Part shown: positions 55,479-64,000 of the stretch, in pieces
Numbering within the stretch: the first letter of the stretch is position 1
Layout of the letters: every line of letters begins with the position of its first letter
NCBI RefSeq assembly: GCF_030272615.1
Contig: NC_081407.1
Span: 141,054,897 to 141,118,896, forward strand
Length of the DNA: 64,000 bases
Origin: Cryptomeria japonica
Taxonomy: Eukaryota; Streptophyta; Pinopsida; Cupressales; Cupressaceae
Direction: 5' to 3'
Translations under genes and position numbers: made by a program
The notes under the pieces: model-generated
The model's database searches: none
What the model was told of the DNA's origin: nothing
What the model saw: the letters and a program-made list of their open reading frames with translations, nothing else

Positions 55479-56543
55479 GTTTGATTTCAAGCAGTTGGTT
55501 CCCCCAAAGCCAAAAGGAACAAAGAAGTCAAAGACCATATCTCGGGTGTTGGTGGACCCGACTTCTAAAAGAAGTATGCTAAGGTCATGGTGCCATCATC
55601 AAATAAGGACAAAGGCAACATACGACCTGAGGATTATACCATGCAAGTCATAGAACTCGGGGTGGAAACACATGAGAGTGTCAAATTGGATTCTTAGACA
55701 ACTTTTGATTCCTTGTTGAGAAGATTTGACCAGGAGAGGGATGAGAAAAATGAATTGAAGCAGAAGTGTGAACAACTGACCAATGTTCTTCTAAAGGTCA
55801 CACAATCTTCTCAATAAATTAAGCCCATAAGATCCTCAATGCAGATCGAAGCTCTAAAGAAGATTGAATAGGTAGGAGCTAAAGGTCGAGTGATGGATGA
55901 GTAGATTTCATGGCTAAGGTTAGAAGGCTCTTATCTTCTAAGTTTGACAATGGGACTATTGGCGGATTATGAAGTAATCCAGAGTCAGATACAAGGACTC
56001 AAAACTTCATTATCACAGGAGATTGTGGAAGTTGTGAAAAGTACTACCTTTTGGAGCAAAATGGAGGACTTCGGGATAGATGTCCTTGTTGAAAATAAGG
56101 TAATTCCCACAAGGGAAAAGTACATCCATATCTTGTCATTATTATCTCATAAGCAAGAGACAATAAGGTTGATGATTGCAGAACTGGACCAAGAAAAGAA
56201 AGAAGGTGATGATGAGATTGATCTCATTTTTGCCAAAGTTGTTGATCTTCCTTGTTACTTATATGATGGCGATCAAAATCTCATTACTGGCGAAGCTATC
56301 ACACAAGAATTCCTTGCCTTAATAGATCATTGCACGGGACAGGATTTCTCACTTGACACATTTGATAAGCTATTGGAGATCCGGGTCAGTTTTGAAGTCC
56401 TTGCATCCATGTTGAAGGACGAGCAAAAGAAACAAGTAAAGATTGAAGATGCAATTTCCTGCGTCCGAGTAATCACAAGTTCTACCCCAATGTCGAACGA
56501 AGCAGAGATGAAAGCTATCCTGGCTAAGTTCGAAGATTTTTAG
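55462..56543 (+). pseudogene. Element D accessory ORF, C-terminal coiled-coil part
   Basis: Pieces 55462-55653 and 55944-56543 (199 codons), with decayed sequence between. The last piece is highly charged and heptad-like (EVIQSQIQGLKTSLSQEIVEVV, IRLMIAELDQEKKEGDDEI, KLLEIRVSFEVLASMLKDEQKKQVKIEDA) and ends in TAG 27 bp before the 3' LTR. Overall layout (N-terminal globular part, basic linker, acidic part, coiled coil) resembles that of LINE E ORF3, without clear sequence identity. Confidence 0.5.
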
Positions 56544-56549
56544 AAATCC

Positions 56550-56570
56550 AATGAGGAGGAGAATGAAGAA
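56550..56570 (+). other. Polypurine tract of element D
   Basis: AATGAGGAGGAGAATGAAGA, purine-rich, immediately before the inferred LTR start TGAAGTGACC. Confidence 0.6.
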
Positions 56571-57488
56571 TGAAGTGACCCCTTTTGACACCTTCTCTTT
56601 ATGCAGTTGCATCGATAGATGCTGTCAATTTTTATATAGGTGCATGTTTTCTTTATGTTGTAGTTGTAGTAAAATGGGACTGCGCAGTTGAATAAGTCAA
56701 CTGTGCCCACCTTTTTCTCAACTTCTTTTCCTATATAAGGAGGACCTGATTTGTAAATATTTATCTTTTTCATGCTTAGCAAAACTCTGCAGAATTTTTA
56801 TCTCAACTAAGACTTTGGGCTTTGTTGTGAAAATTCTATCAAGCAAATAAAGAAAACAGTTTTGTTGATTTCAAACTTTGTGTTGTGTCAAGAAAATTGT
56901 TTATATAATTTAATGTTCCTATGTCCATTGATTATATATGTTCTTTACTTCTTTGATCTTGAAGATATTGTTATGTGGGTTAAAGAGCTCTTAAATCTTG
57001 CAAGCAGACTATGTGCTCCTAGCATATTTGAGAAATCTTCTGATAATTGAGTGATTAGTGGTAGGCTTTGTATCACTGCAGTTACTTGTAGTTTAAAGGA
57101 TTAGGAATTTATACTTGAAGACTTTGAGCTACAAGCTATGTTTCTAATTATTTGATTTGTAATAATTAGTTTGAGTTAGTGTTACCTTCAAGGAGACTTT
57201 GTGCTGCTTAATAGTAACTCTTGGTGTAGTTTGTTAGATTCATAGTTCTTTTCTTTAAGTATCTAAAGAGATAGAGAAATTGTAACCAGGTGAAGGGAGA
57301 ATACATAGACTCTGAAAAAAGAGAGTTATATGCCCAACACCAACCAACAAATTTAATTTCTTATTAATTAGAGAAGAAATTTCATAGGGAACCTCCCCTT
57401 GATGAGAGGAGAGATTAATTTCTCAACATAGCTTTGTGTGAATTATATATTGTCATTAGTACGCTAGTGACAAAATATTCACCCAACA
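56571..57488 (+). repeat. Element D 3' LTR
   Basis: 918 bp from TGAAGTGACC to CACCCAACA. The last 276 bp match the truncated 5' LTR. The start is inferred from the polypurine tract and TG. Includes a TATATAAGG box at 56732-56740. Confidence 0.75.
56732..56740 (+). promoter_or_regulatory. TATA box in element D LTR
   Basis: TATATAAGG about 160 bp into the LTR. It is missing in the truncated 5' LTR, so D could no longer be transcribed from its own 5' promoter. Confidence 0.5.
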
Positions 57489-57844
57489 AGGCGTGCCTTA
57501 CCCAAGAGATCAATAAGGGCATAAACATTAGTGAAGAGGCAAGTTTCCACAAAATCTAAACTAGAAGCAATGAAAGAAATATAAGATTGGCTTGAGATCC
57601 ACCATAGGGTAACAATCTTCTTTGGGTTCTAAAAACAAGCAATACCCCCTGAATTGCTTTGAGAACTGATACACTATAACATACCCCGGGACCAAACTCT
57701 ACGAGCTTTGTTGAGCAAACCATCAACTATAAACTTAGTTTCCTAAATAAAAATAACATCTAGAGAATGAGTCAATTAACTCATGAATAGCCTTTTGTCT
57801 AGGGATGTTATTCATACCCCTCACATTTCGTGATATGACAATCA
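57489..57844 (-). pseudogene. LINE I ORF2, endonuclease N-terminus fragment
   Basis: Minus-strand reading from an ATG near 57844 gives a decayed AP-endonuclease start (SRNVRGMNN-like) through several stops. It is cut off by the right LTR of element D, so the rest of ORF2 is not next to it. Confidence 0.55.
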
Positions 57845-58300
57845 TTTATGAAAGTGGGAGAAATGAGAGTCAATAGTCTTCATTCACCAAGACTCAACCA
57901 AAGTCTCATCAGTTAACTTAACTTTCACTTGGTCTAGTTTAGGAATTACTTTCGAGGTCTTCTCCAAAGAACCTTTCTTGAGGGGTTTTTGATGCAAACC
58001 CACAGTCTGAGAGGACCCACTGCTTTTACTAAGATCCAAGCTCTCTTTTACAAGAGACAGGAGCAGAACTTCTACATCACCAACCTTTTTCCAAACTAGG
58101 GACTCACTTGGATCAATAACATTAAGGTATGAGAGGGTAAGTCAGTATCTATCTACCCATCTTGTAATTACCAATGCCAAATTTTTATTATTATTCTTAT
58201 CGTCTGTTGGTCCAAAACAATGGGTGATTAACTAAGCACTATACCCAAACTCAGAGACATGAATTCCTAACTGAGTAGCCATCAAACACCATCAATTTGG
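57845..58300 (-). pseudogene. LINE I ORF1, C-terminal fragment
   Basis: Minus-strand reading gives a decayed frame with ESLVWKKVGDVEVLLLSLVK and KVIPKLDQVKVKL before the ORF2 start. Position and Ser/Lys-rich composition fit the tail of the LINE ORF1 whose N-terminal part is at 60250-61216. Confidence 0.5.
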
Positions 58301-58539
58301 TTCATTTACTTTATCAACCCAAGGACATACAACTTGAAATGAGACAACACAATATGTGCACTAAGAGTTCTACAAGACAATCCTATTCCAATCTTAGATA
58401 AATGAAATGTTGTATTAATCTGCATAAAGAAATAAATCCTCTCTATATTGTAACACAGGGAAATTCTACCAACTTTTCCTATCAAAATGAAGGCTTCTAA
58501 TTACACATAAATAATTGCTCTATTATGTTGTGGTTGCAG

Positions 58540-59600
58540 GAACAATCATAGAATTATAGTTCAGTGGTTGCAGGAGCAGACAATGAGCAATTTACTAGAA
58601 TATAATTAAAATAACTTTAAGAAATAAAAGCGCATAAAGAAAATATAAAGAATCCTCACCAAGTGGGCCCCCTTGAGTGAGTCTTCTGGACTACAAGCTA
58701 CAACAAAGATTAACTACAAAGCTCTCATAATCACAACAACACCATATATTGCTCAAAATAAAAAATCTGCTTCTTTATTCTCAAAATTATCTTAACAATA
58801 CAACAACACTTATCATAATAATAACTATATACGGTGAAAAATGATGATGATAAACTATTGCAAAACCACAAAGATCCAACATCAATAAACCCTAGTCCTC
58901 CAATAAAACATTCACCATAAACCAATGAAGATACCTAAGAATGTGCAAATAAACAAATTGAACAATAATACCATTCACATGCCAAGTAGGGTTTTAATCT
59001 CCATTACCACCTATCTCCATTGATCTCGTTTGATATATTTACTCTCAGATTTTGTATGTGCACAAGAGCTCAACAAAGAACAGATTGTGGTTGTGAAGTC
59101 GCTTGATTGCAAGAAGGCTTGATAGCATAAAGCACTGATTAGGCAGGTGGTTAGGGTTGATGAAATAATCCCCTTATATAGAAGACACTTTAGAAAATGG
59201 AGGGATAAGATTAAGAGGTGAAAGAAAGAAATAATCAGCTAGGATTAAAGGGTATGTAGAAGAAATAATAAAATAATGAAGGGGGTAGGTAGAGGAAAAT
59301 TAAGAGATAAATGACATGTGTCATAGAGGAAAAAGCTAATGAATTAATTAATTAAATAAATATTTATTTAATTAATAGAGAAACTGGGACCAATTAAATA
59401 AATAAAATATTTATTTAATTTAGGAGAAAGATAATTTAAATAAATAAGAATGTTTATTTAAATGAGGAAAGGGCTAGAAGAGGATAAATGAATTAATTAA
59501 ATAAATAAGAATTTATTTAATTAATAGAAGACTTAGGATAAAATAATTAAATAAATAAAAATATTTATTTAATTAAACAGGACAATTTTAGGTGTCTACA
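58540..59600 (-). mobile_element. LTR-like piece J
   Basis: On the minus strand it starts TGTAGACACCTAAAATTGTCC at 59600, a typical LTR beginning, and continues about 1 kb with AT-rich palindromes. The other end is uncertain: CTGCAACCACA near 58540 is a possible end, but no target duplication was found. No internal region lies beside it. It interrupts LINE I. Confidence 0.45.
59340..59580. repeat. Cluster of five AT-rich palindromes
   Basis: Self-complementary stretches built on AATAAATATTTATT, such as TTAAATAAATATTTATTTAA, at about 59341-59378, 59391-59422, 59430-59462, 59488-59522 and 59545-59577, separated by unique 10-30 bp spacers. Same architecture as the array in element D, different sequence. 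Located in the first 260 bp of LTR-like piece J. Confidence 0.8.
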
Positions 59601-59664
59601 ATAACTAACTAACTTTATTCGGGAAACCTAAGGAGGATTATACAACAATTGTCCTCCTAACAAT

Positions 59665-60069
59665 TTACCAAAACAACTGCTCCACTCCTAGTATATAGGA
59701 GGAGGCTTTTATTTGAAACATAAAGTCTAAGAAAGTTGAAAAGAACAGGACTCTGTTCCAACCTTGAACACTTTGCATCTTTCCCTTGATTTTCTCTAAC
59801 ATCAAACATGATCTTTGATAAGAAACATTAATATCATGTGACTGGTCTTGAAGGTTCTTCAATAACTCGAACAACTGGTACCCAAGTTGTAATAGTTTTT
59901 GACCTTTTCTTGCCTCGTTGTCCAGTCCTATTTAGAATGCTGCCACACTGCTAATATCATTAAGTCCTGATTCAATGTAGGATTCCTTACATGCAGCTAC
60001 ATCACCAAGGTTAGCACAAAGACATCTAGCACATTCATGATTATACAATGCAACACATTTATCATCATT
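59665..60069 (-). pseudogene. Unidentified Cys-rich coding-like stretch
   Basis: 135 codons in one frame with a single stop (near 59930, TAA where CAA would restore Gln). The N-terminal part holds NHECARCLCANLGDVAACKE, with five Cys in 25 residues. It is followed by charged helical sequence and a hydrophobic end (VLFFSTFLDFMFQIKASSYI). I do not recognise it and it does not match any element protein in this window. It may be an exon of a host gene or a fragment carried by an element. Confidence 0.4.
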
Positions 60070-60249
60070 CAAAGATAAAATTATATCTATATTTTATTCA
60101 TAAAGCTTACTATATCATCACAACAAAGGTCTTGGAAAAATGACAACATATTCAACATATAGACTCAAAAGGGACATTAAAGCATAACACATGACCCCAA
60201 AAGTAAGTATACAAAAGTCTTAAAAACCTTAAAATATCTGCAAAAAGGT

Positions 60250-61216
60250 ATAAACTAGGACTCATTATTATCTTTAGACAAAACCATTCCCAAAGGTTTA
60301 GCACCAGATGACATCTCAACTAGAATTCCCTCTTCCTAGACCAAATCCTCAAAAGCATTGAACCGATTGAAGTTTTCATCATATTGTCTATCCTTCAAGT
60401 TTATCTTCTACCCTCTCCCCTTATTCTGAGGTTTGACGGGAATAAAAACATATTTATCTATATCCTCATCAGCCACAAGATTCTTCCCCTTGTCATTCTT
60501 ACGGATAGAGATTGAAGGAGCAATAGTTGCAGTTGTCGCCAGATTGAACCTAGGACATTTCCTTTGTAAATGGTCATATTCATGGCAAATACAACATCTA
60601 AATGGAAGAATCACATAATCAATTTGTTGGACCCAAGAAGAGGATCCAAGACAAATCTCTATAAAATATAGTAACAAATTATTCAAATCAATCTCAACAC
60701 AGATGCGAGCAAAACAAATTACCTTTTTAGCTTGAGTTTTAGTAGCAAATCCCACAGGCTTGCTAAGAAGAAGAGCAATCGAGTGAAGAATATAATCCCT
60801 CCAGAATTCAACTGAGAGTCTAGGAAGACGAACCCAAACATGGGCTTTTAAGGGAATCTCCTCAGCAAAATTAAACCTTACATGCCATCATTTGATGAAG
60901 AGCCCAACCTGATTAAAGAAGGACCTCCTTCAAAGGCCTTGTTTCTATCCATGATGCATGAAAAAACCACCACAAAATAGTTGTTAACAGCTAACATAAT
61001 ATCCATATCCCCTTCAAGGTTCCAAACCCTCCACACCCATGACTCCAAAATAGGAAAAGAGAGTCTAAGTCCCATAAACTCGCAAATAATGGCATGATTG
61101 CTCAAGTACATAACATCATTTGAGATCGTTTCAGGTTGGATAACCAAGATAGACTGATCTTGACTCATCTGCAAACAACCATTTACTTTCTTAATCTTGA
61201 GGATTCCCATCTCCAA
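60250..61216 (-). pseudogene. LINE I ORF1, N-terminal and central part
   Basis: 60878-61216 (112 codons) has the DUF4283-type region: LSNHAIICEFMGLRLSFPIL, WRVWNLEGDMDIMLAVNNYF. 60408-60755 continues with ICFARICVEIDLNNLL and the knuckle CCICHEYDHLQRKC. A frameshift separates the two. It belongs to the same LINE type as E but a different family. It would bind LINE RNA. Confidence 0.72.
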
Positions 61217-61953
61217 AGAAGAGGCAACCCCCGCAAAGATTTAACTTGAATGCCCCAAGGTATCTACATGCAAAGATGAAGTTAGCTCCGTTGAACCCAT
61301 ACTTCCAAATACTAATGGCTTTGGAAAAGCTCCACTCTCCTCTATTAACAAACCACACCCAAGGCATAAACCCTATTAAACAAGGGCACAAAGTTGAGCA
61401 AACCAACCACCACAAAAGCCAACCCCCAAACACCTCAGAAAAGAGACAAAAAGCAAAGCTACACCCCCTAAAATGTAGAAGCAGGCAACATCAAACCTTG
61501 GCCGCCCCGGCCACACCTTCGCACCCATGCTACAACAAAAAACACACCCCAACCACCACACGAACCACCTCTCACAACTAGGCTCAGAAGCACACAAAAA
61601 ATTTGACACATAAGAACAAAGGAGCACAACTAAGGCACGAGCCCTAGCCTATGCACAAAAACTTGGCACTCACCATCAATAATGTAATAGAAAGATTACA
61701 TATATAATAGTATATATTATTTAGTATATAGTATTATATAATATAACTAAATTTTCAAATTACAAAACTTTAATAAATTAAATTCAAGACAATAATAATT
61801 TAATATTTCAATACATTAATTAATTAAACAACTTTAACACATTTAACATATATTTAATATATTAACTGCTTAAGAAATTACTAAATTAAATTAATTATAT
61901 TATATTAAGGTATACAAGTATTATATTCATTATCATTTTTTAATTTATTAGGA
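61217..61953. other. LINE I upstream region and AT-rich spacer, no gene
   Basis: 61217-61660 is CA-rich and probably the 5' untranslated part of LINE I. Opposite-strand frames there (61246-61581 plus, 61191-61627 minus) are low-complexity. 61680-61950 is very AT-rich with TATATAAT-type repeats and no open frame. Confidence 0.5.
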
Positions 61954-62648
61954 ATGGGTTGACCAAAGAAGAATTTTGATTTTGACGAACAAAGAAAACA
62001 ATATCAAAGAGACTACTGGAGACAATATAGGAACCAAAAAAATTGAACAAATGAGAGATGCACAATAGGAAGAGGAGAAGAGGTGACAAAACAAAATAGA
62101 TAGAGCAAGATATGCACGAAGAAGATTACAACTGTCAATTGAATAGTTACAACCTCAATACACAATAAAAAAATTCAGAATTGAATAGATGTCAGCAAAC
62201 ACTTCAACACGTGATCTACAATATAATCCATTACACAAAAAGAACCTCAATCACATTCTATCAATATAAATATAAATCTACAACATATCGGTTTTGAAGA
62301 GGAACCCCCTCAAAGAATGCAAGTAGAAAATAATACAGATAATTTTCAAAATGTACGCGAATAGGAATCTCAATTTGAGTTATATTCCAGTGCATAAAAC
62401 ATAGAAAATCCAAATGGATTACTTGCCATGGAATTTAAAAAAAATGCAAATGGTATTTCACAATCATTTAGATGTCTACAAGTCCCCATCAATGTGTTAT
62501 ATTTGTCAAGAATCTTATATTGAAATTAAAGTTTTTTCACAATTTTGAAGGACTTGTCTATAACAGATGTAAGCAAGAGAGAGGAATCAATAGATTTTTA
62601 GCTATGAATAATATGCATCCAAGAACTCAACCAATGTAACTAGCATGT

Positions 62649-62921
62649 TTGACCCAAGTAGAAGAAATGCTTGTTGCACGTGTAAATCAAATATTACAAG
62701 TTACACATGCAATAGGTGGCCAGTTTAAATATAAAGGACACACAATTAGCTTTCTGCAACACATCAAACAAATAGAAAAGGAGTTGCCACATAATATTAC
62801 AAACTTGCCAATAATTATAGTACGAAGGAAAGATCAACATGACGCGAGTTACAATTTTACAGTAAATAGGGAGCATGTATACAAAGCACTGCAGTATAAA
62901 ATTGCACATGACAAGTTTTAA
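62649..62921 (+). pseudogene. Helitron accessory N-terminal domain
   Basis: 90 codons: QVEEMLVARVNQILQVTHA, FKYKGHTISFLQHI and VNREHVYKALQYKIAHDKF are typical of the block between the zinc finger and Rep in plant Helitron proteins. It reads on through a stop into DVIVDPFALNNLL. Confidence 0.8.
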
Positions 62922-63392
62922 TTAGATGTTATAGTTGATCCATTTGCTCTTAACAATTTATTAGTAAATTATGATCAAAATATATTTGAACGACTAAGAA
63001 CTGTGAACATGGAATTTGATTATGATAGAAATGAGATTGTGTTCGTGGGACTAGTGATAGAAACTAAAGAAGAGAATGCCATTAAGCACACTACATTGAT
63101 GGCTTCAAGACCACCAAATGCACAAAGAGAAATGGAGTTGATTCGTACATGAATTGATAAAAAAAATACAAACCCATCAACATTGATTAACTGACCAACA
63201 ATTTGTGGATCTCCAATCAATGTATATATCACATTAGGACTATTTGATATGACATTTCCAACATTATTTCCTCACGATAAATGTGATTGGTTAGAACCTC
63301 AGACCAAACAAGTACATCTTCATGAATATGCTAAGCATCTATTACGATACTGAGATAACTAATTTGGAAAACATCTTAGATTTCGATATTAC

Positions 63393-64000
63393 ATGACAAA
63401 TATGATTATGAGACATCATACACAAACATCAAATATAGTTTTTGTTAAAAGAAGTTTCCATAAAATGCCAATCACTATAATGGAACTGTGTGAGCATGTA
63501 GAGAATATTTTGAATTCAAATTTAGCTGATAGGTTGATGCAAATTGGAACAACTCTAACAGGTACAAGATCTTATAGGACAAAATGTTGAGTTGAACTAA
63601 CAAACATGTTACATCAGATTGGAACGCCAACTATTTTTTTTAAAGTTTTTTTTAGTGCAGTTGATTTATATTGGCTAGACTTACATGCACTACTGCTAGG
63701 TACACCACCATTGAATCCACGTGAAGCTCAACTGTGGAGAAAACAAAATAACATTGATTATCCCCATATAGTTGCCCAATACATGCATTTACAAAACTCT
63801 AATTTTAGAAAAGAGATACTTGAAAAAGGATTGCAAGTTAAAGATTATTGGTGTGGATACAAATGGAAACATAGAGGATCAACACATGTACATGGATTTT
63901 TATAGATACACGGATCACTAGAAATGGATAACATTGATTGGTCAAATGATGAAAAACAAAAAAGTGCAAAAAAACATTTCAACTTCATTGTTCATGCATG
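63393..64000 (+). pseudogene. Helitron Rep (HUH) domain
   Basis: Pieces 63393-63590 and 63606-63905 are in the same frame, separated by a stop after YRTKC. Contains QIGTPTIFFKVFFSAVDLYW, then WKHRGSTHVHGFL with the two His of HUH. A TAG follows GFL (expected Trp). The rest, with NFIVHAW, runs to the window edge. Confidence 0.8.

Larger units (their letters stand above)
37131..57488 (+). mobile_element. Ty3/gypsy retrotransposon D with accessory ORF
   Basis: Plus-strand element: truncated 5' LTR 37131-37407, primer-binding site, gag 37612-39306, protease, archaeal RNase H to about 40572, LINE E insertion to about 48690, RT, RNase H and integrase to 51412, palindrome array to 52836, accessory ORF region 53000-56543, and 3' LTR 56571-57488. 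About 12.2 kb without the LINE. It shares domain order with G. Many nonsense changes make it non-functional. Confidence 0.88.
61954..64000 (+). mobile_element. Helitron Rep/helicase, N-terminal part, truncated by window edge
   Basis: A decayed plus-strand frame from about 61954 (KKNFDFDEQRK) through a zinc-finger-like CYICQESY region near 62490. Next comes 62649-62921 (LTQVEEMLVARVNQILQVTH), the domain that precedes Rep in plant Helitrons. Then 63393-63590 and 63606-63905 give the Helitron-like N domain. In it SAVDLYWLDLHALLLG and HRGSTHVHGFL occur; the latter carries the HUH motif (H-V-H) that binds metal at the nicking site. Stops are scattered. The Tyr residues and helicase would lie beyond 64000. 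Confidence 0.82.

Noticed and set aside
61246-61627. Open frames on both strands near the LINE I 5' end
   Set aside because: Low-complexity CA/TG-rich sequence, open on both strands, without domains.
1-64000. tRNA, rRNA or conserved small RNA genes
   Set aside because: No cloverleaf with the conserved arms or rRNA core sequence was seen by eye; the only tRNA-like matches are primer-binding sites.

Overview
The window looks like intergenic heterochromatin of a seed plant with a large, repeat-rich genome. A gymnosperm such as a conifer is my best guess, from the Ty3 elements with an archaeal-type RNase H, the copia family primed by initiator-Met tRNA, and LTRs opening TGTAGACACC; this is inference, not proof. 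I see no intact host gene, tRNA, rRNA or CRISPR array. Almost every long reading frame belongs to a transposable element, most of them decayed, largely by C-to-T type changes that turn Arg, Gln and Trp codons into stops.

Layout, left to right. (F1) 1-9713: a plus-strand Ty3-type LTR running off the left edge, followed by a degenerate primer-binding site. (A) 1945-9247: a minus-strand copia element with TSD AGTTC, inserted in F1; its RT-RNase H frame is open. (G) about 10280-36420: a minus-strand Ty3 element split into pol (10280-14022) and gag-protease (33789-36269) by two later insertions. The first is a 4-kb solo-LTR-like copy of the F family (F2, 14027-17987, flanks CTCT). The second is a second copia element of A's lineage (C, 18575-33783, TSD GTCTA). 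(B) 20086-27973: inside C's gag lies a young non-autonomous LTR element with TSD GTTTA, two near-identical LTRs and one intact 1136-codon gag/protease-like ORF but no RT or integrase.

(D) 37131-57488: a plus-strand Ty3 element with gag, protease, archaeal RNase H, RT, RNase H and integrase. Beyond integrase it has a remarkable array of palindromes (51751-52836) and then a decayed accessory ORF of about 1180 codons reaching almost to the 3' LTR. Its 5' LTR is truncated. (E) about 40577-48690: inside D, between archaeal RNase H and RT, lies a minus-strand LINE with ORF1, ORF2 and an extra downstream frame (ORF3, 40751-42454). (I) 57489-61660: remains of another minus-strand LINE, interrupted by an LTR-like piece (J) carrying AT-rich palindromes and by an unidentified Cys-rich coding-like stretch. 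(H) 61954-64000: the N-terminal part of a Helitron Rep/helicase, running off the right edge.

The insertion order can be read from the target-site duplications: G is older than F2 and C, C is older than B, F1 is older than A, and D is older than E. The parts least explained by known element biology are the palindrome array plus accessory ORF of D, the third ORF of LINE E, and the repeated GC-rich modules shared between the LTR and leader of B.
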